Below, piece by piece: positions 32,737-44,700 of a DNA stretch of 64,000 nt. Source of the DNA: Nelumbo lutea. Lineage: Eukaryota; Streptophyta; Magnoliopsida; Proteales; Nelumbonaceae. The notes below the pieces were generated by a model. The model ran no database searches. It was given only the letters and a program-made list of their open reading frames with translations, and was not told the DNA's origin. The stretch lies in assembly GCA_022828595.1 (NCBI GenBank), contig JAKGHH010000001.1, forward strand, positions 212,983,848 through 213,047,847, given 5' to 3'. Each line of letters opens with the position of its first letter. Position 1 is the stretch's first letter. The position numbers and the translations under genes were made by a program.

Positions 32737-35700
32737 CTAAGTTCTTCCTGCTTCTGTTGTATTGGCATCCTCTGCACGACTGCCTAATTTGACAATGTCC
32801 TCAACGAGAATCATTCCTTCTGTTGTGAGAAATTTTAGGTTACATACTTCATAAGGTAATAAGTATTGGTTGAATTCAATAAGCAAAGAAAACAAGAATG
32901 TGAAATGAGCAAATCCATCAGTCCTAGTGCAGTACCACATTTGAGCTCATGGTGAAAAACCCATCATTCATGGTGTAGATAAGAGATCTCATAACATAAA
33001 ATTCTTACGAAAGCTTAGCCTTGAATTATTTTTATCTTCTTACCTTCTATTTATCAACATTTTAAGAAAATGCAACAAATTAGATAATTTGACTTGGCTC
33101 AAGAGATCTCTTGGTTGTAAAAAGACATATATTCAGTAAACAAGAAAAGGAATCAGATTACAGCAGGAAAGAATATTAAGTGACCAACCTCTATCTTTTG
33201 AAAGGTTGTTTATAAGCTCTTCAATCCCATCCTTGCCTAACGTGTCCTTGAGGTATAAAGCTGCAGCAGCCACCTCCTCTGGAGTAACTTTCCCATCACG
33301 ATCCCTGCATCATATAGATGAAGTCAATGAGATACTCTGATAAGTTTTTGTCTATATGCTGAATGAAATGAATTGCATAAGAAATAGGTGTTCATTAACA
33401 CCAATTGTCTCACTATATTCAGACTTCCAAGTACATAAATTCCAACAAATTTTATAAAATCTGGACGCATTGCTCAAAAACACAAACTAAGGACCACTAA
33501 AATTTCAATATCAAAATTACATCATATTTGTAATAAATTAACTGAACCACTGATTTGATAAAGAGAAAGAACATAAAATAGAAAAGGAGAAAAGGAATAG
33601 AAAGAAATTGGTGGAGAGAAAAAAGATCAGTTTCCATATGCTGGTTGCCAACCAATTACAACATAAAATACCAGTCACTACTGAGCAGTCGAGCTGTGTA
33701 TATGTAAGCAAGGGCAAAAATACCTTTCTGCCTACACAAGGACATTCCAACATAATTTCTAATACTCCTAACCAGATCAATAATATAAAGATCAATTAAT
33801 TGTGTCCCTCATATGATCAAGTTTCAAGCTGATAATTTACATGCTTTACATGATTTATGCAGTTGTTTGGACATGATAGTTATCTGATATATTACTTGGA
33901 ATACCACTTGGACATTTACAAGGTGTATTGTCTATATATTACAACAAATTATACTACATATAATTTGTCAATTCTACCAGTTTAATTAAATTAGGCAGGA
34001 CATCAGAACTTTAATTATTTAGTAATTGTTAGAATGCTCGAGTCAGGGGTATTTTGGTCATTTTGGTGTATCTTTTTGAAAGTGAAAGGTCTAGTGTATC
34101 TGAGTTTAATTTATGTGTCCCATCTTCTATGAGAGACAAAATTGTCTTTCTTGTAACTCTAAGTTTTATGAATAAAATTCAAGTGGATCGGCTAGGAGAG
34201 TGATTTTTTATATTCTCTCTTCTAGTCTGGCCGAATATTCTTCTTCTCTCCTTCTTCTTTCTCTTTTCTTTCTTCTTTCTTCTTCTCTACTTTGACCTAG
34301 AATCAACTAGGGTTTATTCACATGGTATCAGAGCAATAAGGTCTTGTGTTTTCTTGCTGCTGTCTTCTTCTTGGGTTCGCCGCCAGCTTCACAGTAGGCT
34401 TCATCATCCTACAGCTGACCTGATTGAAGACTTGATAAAGGGCTGAAAAGGAGTTGCCGTTTTGAGGGCCTAGAGGTGAGAATGCCTCTAGCCGGTGCTG
34501 TGGTGGTCGTTGAAGTGGTATATTAGACCCTCTATTCAGTGTACGAAGAGGGCTGGACGTATATAGGTATGGACACTGCTGTCGTGTGTTCAGAAATGAA
34601 CTGTGAATGCTAATTTTTGTGCTTCAAAAGTTAGTTGTTGTGGTGCTGGGTGAAACTGATACACATATCAGTCATTTTCCTTTGTTTTCTTGCTCGCATG
34701 TGTGCTGAAAGAAGAGTATTAGGCTGCTGATGTCAACGACAACAGTGGTGTGGTGATGGTTGTGTTGTGGTGGCTGACATATCTATGATTCTAAATGCTT
34801 AAAAGTGAACCCCTAGACCTTGTGTGTAATCACTTCTGCAGTATGAAGAACAGGTGTTCGATGAAATGACTAAGTAATTTCAGCCATGGTGTGTTGATGG
34901 TAAATGATCCTGCAGTGTGCAGTCCAAGTGTTTGATGTGTTGACTGAATGATTTCAGCTTTAGAGTGTTGTGTGTAATGTGCAATTGAAGAAGGTGGAGT
35001 TGGTGGTATCATAAGTGAGATAAGTCTTGTGAAGAGTGTGAGATTGTGGTGTATATTCAAAGGTGAAATAATTGAGATGGCTTCATCTGTAGATGGGAAT
35101 GACAACAAAACCGGCATCATGCTTTCTCCAGATTATCTAAGTGTTCAAATGACATCCATCAGGTTGAATGGTGAGAACTATGTACCATGGGCAAAATCTG
35201 TGGAGGTGTTCTTGAAGGCCAAGAGGAAAGTAAAACATGTGAGGGAGGAGAAACCTCCCTCTGATTCCCCTGGGTTCAGTGATTGGGAACAAGATGATGC
35301 ATAGATAATGACATGGCTTTGGAACAGCATGGAACCAAAGATTAGTGTGAACTTCATGTTCCTAGATACAGCCAAAGAGATCTGGGATCATGCTAAAAAG
35401 TTGTACTGTGGACAAGACAATACAACTAGGGTATATCAGTTATACCAAGAGTATTTCAATTTGAAGCAAGTAAGTCAAAGCTTAGAAGAGTATTATGCAA
35501 GTTTGAGGAACATCCACAATGAGCTAAATGTGTATCACCCTCTAACATATGTCCATATCCAACAACAGCAACATGAACAGCTTAATGTGACTAGGTTTCT
35601 TGTGAGCTTGAAGGCTGAGTATGAGCCTGTCAGAGCATAGATATTGGGGGGATCAACTCTCCCCTCACTTGAAGAAGTTTTTGCCCATCTTAAGAGGACA

Positions 35701-38700
35701 TCCATTGAGCCGGTGGAACATTCTTCCTTCTCTGATAGATCTGGTTTGGTAGTGACTAAAGGGAGTGGCCGTGGAAGTAGAAGTGGTGGTAGCAGCAGTG
35801 GCCCTCCAAGCAACTGTGGTGGATACATGTTTAACCGGGCTAGTGGCCGGATTGGAGGCCGAGAGTCAAGGGGAGGCCGTGGAAAAGGAAGGAGTAATGC
35901 TCAGAGAAAATGTACACATTGTGGCTTAGAGGGGCACACAGTTAATTTCTGTTATGATTTGCGTGATCCACCCAACACTTGGGCTAACAATGCTACATCT
36001 AAGAGTAGTAGCACAATTACTGAAATTTCCTACATGGTGATCTTGTTGAGTAGGTGTTTATGGAGCAACCACCAGGGTTTATTGCTCGGGGGGAGGCTAG
36101 TAAGGTGTGCAGGCTCAAAAAGGCAATCTATGGACAGAAACAATCTCCACGTGCATGGTTTGGCGGTGAAGGCCTTTGGGGTGAAACAGTGTCAGGTTGA
36201 TCATTCTATGTTCAGCTATAACTCAAAGGATGGGAAAATCTTGCTAGTCGTGTATGTGGATGATATTTTCATAACTGAAAGTGACAGCAATGGAATTGAC
36301 AGGCTGAAAAAATTCTTACAGGACCACTTCAATACAAAAGATCTGGGGAAGCTAAAGTATTTCCTAGGAATAGAGGTTGCAAGGTCAAAACAGGGGATCA
36401 ACCTATGTCAAAGAAAATATGTTCTTGATCTACTTGAAGAAACAAGGTTGTTAGGTGCTAAACCAGCAGAGACTCCTATGGAACTCAATGCCAAGTTAAG
36501 TGTGGATGCAGGTGAAGAGTTTGATGATCCCGGAAGATACAGAAGGTTGGTGGGAAAGTTGAACTACCTGACCATTACCCGACCAGATATATCATTTGCT
36601 GTGAGTGTGGTGAGTCAGTTTATGCAACATCCCCGGGTTCCTCACTGGGAAGTTGTTCAGAGAACTTTTAGGTACCTAAAGAGTGCTCTAGGTCGTGGTT
36701 TGTTATACCAAAAGGGAGGAACTCTTGAGATAGTAGGGTGCACAGATGCTGACTGGCATGGCTCTATATCAGACAGGAGGTCAACGACAGGGTGTTGTAC
36801 CTTCCTAGGTGGCAATCTTGTAACTTGGAAGAACTACAAGCAAACAGTGGTGGCAAGAAGTAGTGCAGAAGTAGAGTGCAGGGCTATGGCCCATACCACA
36901 TGTGAACTAGTATGGCTGAAGAACTTACTATAGGAGATGGGTTTCTCAATTGACAAACCCATGAAACTATACTGTGATAATCAAGCCATTGTTCACATCT
37001 CATCCAATCCCGTCTTCCATGAAAGAACTAAACATATTGAAGTGGATTGTCACTTTTTGAGAGAGAAAGTGTTAAGCGGGGTAATAACTACATTTCATGT
37101 GAGCTCAGGAAATCAGTGGGCAGATCTCTTCACAAAAGGATTGTCTCGGGGAAGAATAGATTACATTTGTAACAAGCTGGGACTATATGATATATACTCT
37201 CTAGCTTGAGGGGGAGTGTTAGAATGCTCGAGTCAGGGGTATTTTGGTCATTTTGGTGTATCTTCTTGAAAGTGAAAGGTGTATTGTATCTGAGTTTAAG
37301 TTATGTGTCCCATCTTCTATGAGGGACAAAATTGTCTTTCTTGTAACTCTAAGTTTTTTGAATAAAATTCAAGTGGGTTGGCTAGGAGAGTGATTTTTTA
37401 TATTCTCTCTTCTAGTTTGGCCGAATACTCTTCTTCTCTCCTTCTTCTTCTTTCTCTTTTCTTTCTTCTTTCTTCTTCTCTACTTTGACCTAGAATCAAC
37501 TAGGGTTTATTCACAGTAATCAACTAGGCAAACTGCAGGAATTTTGGACCCCCTTAAAACTAGTAAAGAGGACAGAATTTAGAAGATCCCTACTAGTTTA
37601 TTGACTGATATATGCTTTTGGCCTTTCAAGATACAGAATCATGTTTTTATTTGTGCAATTAATGTTCCATCCTCCATATCGTATATCCCCTCACATGTTA
37701 ATAGCCCCCTATTAGCGTTTTTCTCTAATTGTGGTGTTAATTCTGTCATCATATTAAACAGGGCATTCATATCTATATGTGTAATATAGATCTCAAGAAA
37801 TATAGACATGGTCAGATATAGTATAATTTAATGCAATAATGCATCTTGGAAAAAGTGGAGACCATTCAGGTACCAATGCCAATATATGCTTGCTGAGTGA
37901 TATACCTCTAGAGCAATATCAACTGATAAAAATATTGGGATTTATTTTAATACCTTCAATAAATACTGCTAGTTATTGTTCATACAAACGAAACAAATGA
38001 AATCATCAAATGTAGCATGGAAAGGACAAGGCATGGCGATTAAGCTACAAAATGAATCTCCACCTGTAAATCATGACTTCCACCAGAGGAATGAACAATA
38101 AGACTTATCAATGTGATCACTTGTGTCAACTATATTTATCCAAAGCGGCTCCTCCAGATTATAGATAGGGCCCAATAGAGGTGCACCAGTCGCTTTTTTC
38201 ATGCTTATTCTCATCGGAAGTAATCATAAAATCATCCAAGGCCCACAACATTAAGCATGCTTACAGGGAACAAAAGACATTACTAGAAAATGCAAGTTGC
38301 TATGGGAAACTGTTCTGAGCCCAGCCTATAAGTTCCGGGCCTAAGGACTAGACCTATGTTTTCATACTGGCCTACTTGAGCCCACATACAAGACAGTTTG
38401 GCCTTGAACCTAAAACTTCAAGGCCAAGCCCATGATCACTCCTAGAATTTACACAAGATTAATTGACAATATATAGTTGGGAGGGGGTAAATGGCTCAGA
38501 TGATGATGATGAGGACATGACCACAATGATGTCTGACCATGCATGTCTCTTCTAGAAGGTTGTATAATCTTTCTACTAGAATTCTTATTTCTTTACGGAA
38601 CTGAAACTATGGTAAAAGAAGATAATACCTTATATTAGATTATTATTGATTTTAGATTCCCATACCAGCCCTGAATGAGAAACCAAAGGGGCCATTGTTT

Positions 38701-41700
38701 AGGCCTATAAATTGGTTAAAAGTCTTGAGGGTGGGCCTTGGTGCAACGGTTGGGTTGCTCCATTGCGATCTGCTGCCCTTTATAGGAGTCTCGTGTACTG
38801 GCTGCCCTTTATAGGTTGGGTTCCCTGCATTAGCAGGAGTCTCGCGTACTGCATGCCCTTTATAGGTTAAAAGTCTTGTTCAAGTCTATCATTAAGCCCA
38901 TAACTAGGTGTGAGAGGGTGGAGTCAGTCTTGTTCCTGGAAGACCTGCATCACGTGAGCCCCTGATTAAGACCTTCATGCAGCAGAAACATGGAGACCAG
39001 GGAAATCATGTGGGATAGACCTCGTATCTCTGGACACATGTCTCTACCGGGATGACTCCCATGAACGTCTGCAATTGGTACAATGGTCCCCCAGACAACC
39101 TTTTTCCTTTACTGAGGAAAGTGGGATGTGTTCCCCACTTTCTCACAAAGTAGAGAATGTTCTAGAACAGTTTCAGCTGTGCATGGTAGCATGGCGAGCT
39201 TCCTCTATAAATAGAGGACTTGGGCTCCTGCTGAAGGACTTTTGGGAGGCTTATTTGGGGGGCAGGGAATTGAACTTCTGCTGCTCTTCTCTGTTCAAGC
39301 AATGTTGTGTTACAGACATTGGAACCATGTCCATACTCCACCCAAGATCATGAATAGTACCATTATCCAAACTATATCCAAACAAATACCCAAAAATTAT
39401 TTCCATACCAAGATCAATAACTCATTTTTCGAATTTGTAAACCTTGAAATCATTAATTAGGAAGTGAATGCAGTGTAGTGTTGGTGTTTTGGTATTAGAA
39501 GTGTAGATAAGGCATATTTCTTGGAATTAAAATAAGGAATAGAGAAAGACAGCATTAATTCAAAGTGATGTGCGGTCAAGTACATGGTCACAAAGAAATG
39601 TATGGAAAGTTGTAGTTTTCTAGGAATATTAGTTAAGAAGTAAAACTTGAGCTCTAATACTAGTTTCCTTGTGGCAAGATTGGTCTATCATGTGAATTTG
39701 CTCGTTTTCTGTGATCAATTGAGTGAATGACAATTGTTTTTAGCACTTTGTTCTTTGATGATGCCACTCCAACTATCTCAAGATGTATGATATGTGAAGA
39801 AACTCCCTGATGTACCATTTTATTGTAGTCCTTATTGTATTGCCCTAGAAGGGCCTCCTTGTAAATTCTCTAAATTGTGTTTCCCTAGAAGGGACTCTTT
39901 GTAATTTCTGTAACTTTCACTTTCTATATAAAAGACCTTGGGGTAGGGTCGAAACATCTGTTCTTCATCCCAGAATTTTGTATTCTTCTCTGGGTCTGTT
40001 GACATGGTATCAAAGCAGGCCGCTCTGTAATCAGCTCTTGCTTTATACTCTTTCTCTGATATCTCAAAGGCTGCTGGCGTCTGGGTGCTTTGTCTGAAGA
40101 TAGGGCTGTTCTGATCAATCCTAATCCTTTCTCTCTGTTCTGAGATTTCTGCAAGAGAGGTCTTCATGGAATTCTCTTGGAATGCCTCTGTTTGTAAAGA
40201 AACCTGATTGATTGCGTTGCCCTGGTCTGTTCTTCTAACTCAGAAGCTTTTTTCGAGATTGGTCAAGCTTTGGAGGAGTTCTGGTCTTCTCTCTAGGGCG
40301 GCAGCAGTTTTCTTCTTCTTCTGGTCTTCTCTGAAGGGCGGCAGCAGTTTTCCCTTGGACTGCTTTATTCTCAGGCCTTCTCCAAACTTCCAACATTTCG
40401 TTCTTGACTAATGGTGCTTCAGATTGAAGGGTTTCAACAGACTTCTTCATTCCCTTCAATCTGCTTATCTGAATCCTATTGGTGGCTGATTTGAACTGCA
40501 TACATCAGGTTGGTGAATCTCTCTTGTAACCCTAGTTTTCTTTGTGCTGTCCTAGGGCTACTTGGTAGGAGCTGTGTTCAGTACTGAGGGCATTCACTCC
40601 TCTCCTTAGTTCAACAGTCCTGGAACCATCAGGTTGGACTGTCAACACAACTAGTTGGAGTTGTTCTGGATAAATTTCTTGGAGGATTTTGATTCCTCTA
40701 CAGGGTAGCAAATCTGTATAAAAAATATTTGACTATATTTCTCTTTCAGACCAGATTTATTGCTGTTTGTCTGAACTGTTTGCTGCAACCTTGATTGAAC
40801 TGTTGACTTAAACTGCTATTGAATTAAGTGAAGTGGTTAACATCCCTGAACTTCGAATTTCGGTGCTACTACTTTTCTTCCTGGGTTGCCTTTATTTATT
40901 CTTGATGGTTGACAAAGTAGATTTTCTCCCTGTAAAATTTGATGGAACTAATTACAATATGTGGAAGTTCCATTTTGATTTCTATGTTGAGGGAAAGGGA
41001 CTTGAAGGTTACTTGAATGGGACTGTAAGTACACCTGATGAGGATGAAGCTGATAGTAAAGCCTATACACAATGGAAGCTTGACAACAGAAAGTTAGTCT
41101 CATGGATTTTGAGCTCCATTGCGCCTCACATTAGTGTTCCTATGAGAAGACTAAGGACTTCCTATTAGATGTATGCCTACTTGAAAAAGGTGTATTATCA
41201 GTCCAATATGTCACAGCAATACCGGATTGAATCTGAAATCTTTGCTTATTGCTGGGGGGACAAAAAGATTCAAGAATACCATTCAGGCTTTATTGATCTT
41301 TGGGCTAAATATGAACTTGTTCATACTGAACCCTCTGATCCTGTTGAATGTGTCAATTATTTGCAGAAACATTTTGAAAATAGGAAAGTTAACCAATTTC
41401 TCATGAGGCTGAGACCTAAGTATGAAATAATCAGGTCAAATATTTTGAGTAGAGGAACTCTTCCAGACTTAGACTCTGTAATGGGAGAATTGTTGAGGAA
41501 AGAAACTAGACTCCTAACTACTGCAAACATAGAAGGGAAACATCCTGATTCAGGGAGGTCTTTCTTGCACGAGGGAATAAGAAATCTGGTGGAAAGGACC
41601 ATTCTAGATTGCCCAATTTGTCCACCCAAGGGACCCATGAAGAAGAATCAGCCACATGATTATCAAGTGTCTGGTCCAATACCCCCATTTCCAAGGGAGA

Positions 41701-44700
41701 ATCCTTTGCTTCCATGAATAAAGAAGAGATACAACAACTGGTATCTTCTGCCATCTCATCTACCTTTTCTGCTATTGGCCTATCTGGTGAGTTCTCCAGT
41801 TATTGCTATTCTCCCGTTTGGATAATTGATTCTACTGCTACAAATCATATACCGGGGCCTATCCTAAACCTTCAAACAGATTGTCTGAAACCAACCATAG
41901 ACACATTGTCACTGCTAATGGTGAAAAACTTGACATCATTAGGAGTGATAACTTGTGTATCAAACTTTCTCCCTCAAAGTCCTTTTCCCTTGCTAAAACC
42001 TTCATTGTTCCTAATCTTACTGCCAACCTTATTTCAGTTAGTCAATTAGTTGATGAAGGTCATATTTTAACCTTTTCTTCTGATGGTTGTTTGATTCAAG
42101 ACCAGTGCACTGGGAAGGTGAAAGGGAAGGGGCGTAGGATGGGCCACTTGTTTGCATTGGAGTTTAAGAAATCTCCATCAGCATCATCCTCTGCTTTTTT
42201 GAGCTCTTCTACATTGAGTCCTATTTTGAGTTAGAGAAACTATGTTTGGGATTTATGGCATAAACACTTGGGCCACCCAAATTTTGATAAACTTAAATAC
42301 TTGTTTGAGTCTGGTTTTATTAAAACTAAAATTCCTTCTATGAAATCCTTTGATACATCTTGTGTTTCTTGTTGTTTGAGTAAGAGTCATATTTTACCAT
42401 TCACTCACCGAGCTGAGCATGCTACTTCACCTTTTGAAATTATTCATAGTGATGTTGGGACTTCTTCTGTTGTCTCTCAGATGGGAAACATGTATTTTGT
42501 GCTATTTATTGATGATTGTACCAGGTACACTTGGATCTACTTTCTCAAACACAAATCAGAAGTGTTTTCAACCTTTAGGTTGTTTCATAACATGTTTCGA
42601 GTTCATTTCAAGTGAATGTACAATGACGGAGATTTTTTGGCTTACCTGAAACATCTTGGCATACAAGTCCAACAATGCTGCCCAGACACTCCTTAGAAAA
42701 ATGGTGTGGTGGAGAGAAAGAATGGCACATTCTCAATGTTTTAATGACTCTCCTACAAGAATCACATGCACCTCCCACATTCTGGGTTGAGACCACTAGC
42801 ATTGCAGTATATCTGATCAATTGTATCCCATCACCTGTGCTTGCTAACATTTCTCTTCATCAAAAGATGTTTGGATCCCCCCAAGATCTTTCTCGTCTTC
42901 ATATCTTTGGGTGTCTATACTTTGTTCATCTTCCTCCTCGTGAACGTTCAAAGCTTTCAGCTCAGTCTGTCATGTGTGCTTTTGTAGGGTATAGCCCAAA
43001 CCACAAGGGATTCATTTGTTACGATCCCTCATCACGTCAAATTCGTATCTCTCGAAATGTGATTTTTCTTGAGCATATCTCTTTTTTTTTTTTAGGAATT
43101 GCCATGTTATTTGCACCCTTTGTTTCAGTTTTGAATGATTTTGAACAACAGGTTCTCCATCACCACTGCTAAGAAGGAAATTCTTGTCTTCTCTTGCAAG
43201 CGGGTTCATAGTCCAGCTCTTATGCCTACGACCCCTCTTCCTCCTGGTCTGGATCCCTCGCCCATCACAGACCACCTTGTAAGTGATGCTCCAGCTTTAG
43301 ATTCCTCAATTATTCCTCCTATTCCTTTATGTCGTTTTGCTTGTATCTCCAAACCACCTGACCGCTATGGGTTTCCTTCAAACCATAGCTCCTTCTCTAC
43401 TGTTTTGACCTCTACAGATATTCCCCGCTCTTACCAGTAGGCTAGTAGCAGCCCTCAGTGGCAAGAAGCCATGGATGTAGAGATTCAAGCTTTGCATGAG
43501 AATGACACCTGGGACCTTATCCCAGCACCTTCAAATGGCTATATTATTGGGAGAAAATGGGTCTATTCCATCAAGTTGAAATCTGATGGGTCTCTAGACC
43601 GTTACAAAGCTAGGCTTGTGGCACAAGGATATAAGCAGGAGCATGGAATTGACTATGAAGAGACTTTTGCTCCAGTAGCCAAGATTACTACAGTCTGTGT
43701 TCTTTTAGCTCTCTACTACTCACTCTTGGACAATCTTTCAACTGGATGTGAAAAATGCCTTTTTACATCGGCATCTAAAGGAAACAATATATATGAAACC
43801 TCCTCCAGGGTACTGCAGTGATCCCTCCCTTGTTTGTCGACTAAAGAAGTCCATCTATGGGCTTAAACAAGCCCTTCGAGCTTGGTTTGAAAAATTCAGA
43901 GATGTTGTCGTGCAAGCCGGATATAGCCAAAGTGCATCGGACTACTCTCTCTTTGTTCGAAAAAGACCCCAAGGCCTTACCATTCTCTTATTGTATGTGG
44001 AAGACATACTATTGACTGGAGATGATATAGATGGAATCCAAGACCTCAAGTCTCTTCTCCATAGTTCCTTCCACATGAAGGATCTCGGCCCTCTTAACTA
44101 TTTCTTGGGACTTGAAGTGCAACAGAGCTCCCGAGGTTATTTTGTCTGCCAACACAAGTTTGCCTTTGGTCTCGTTAAGTTGGCCAACCTTAGTGATAAT
44201 AAATAGGTTGATACTCCCTTGGAGTTGAATGTCAAATTATCCAAATCAGAAGGATCCCTGCTTCCTAATGCTTCCCTCTATTGGCAACTTGTAGGATCTC
44301 TCATCAATTTGACCATGACTTGTCCTAATGTCTCACATGCAGTTTGGGTTGTTAGTCAGTTTGTCTCTGCACCTAGTCAACCTCATTTGACTGCGGTTCA
44401 TCGAATTATCCACTATATTCAAGGTTCTTTATCATAGGGTCTTTTCTTCTCTTCATCTTCTTCTCTCCAACTGAAAGCCTATGCTGATGTAGATTGGGTT
44501 GGATGCCCCGACACATGACGCTCCACTACCGGATGGTGTGTCTTCATGGGTGACTCTCTAATATCATGGAAGTGCAAGAAACAACAGACTGTTTCCAAGT
44601 CCTCTACGGAAGAAGAATACAGGGCAATGTATCTGTTTGTATTGAAGTTCTTTGGCTTCAATCTTTATTTCAGGAGTTGGAACATTCCTCTCCTATGCCC

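Larger units (their letters stand above)
34027..37515 (+). mobile_element. Ty1/copia element 1, internally deleted, with 5-bp TSD
   Basis: LTRs 34027-34322 and 37217-37515 start TGTTAGAATG and end TTCACA. The target duplication GTAAT at 34022-34026 and 37516-37520 is perfect. The primer-binding site TGGTATCAGAGC at 34323 matches initiator-Met tRNA, and the polypurine tract is GAGGGGGAG before 37217. The LTRs differ by roughly ten substitutions and a 3-bp indel. The element lies in a LETM1 intron, antisense to that gene. At 3.5 kb it is about 2.1 kb shorter than its relative at 51586-57134. Confidence 0.95.

Noticed and set aside
33538..33799. Hydrophobic 85-codon frame on the - strand
   Set aside because: It lies in a LETM1 intron, has low-complexity Phe/Leu content from T-rich DNA, and no known family.
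39832..40501. Frames on the - strand within copia 2 leader and LTR
   Set aside because: They are antisense to the LTR and untranslated leader and have no domain.
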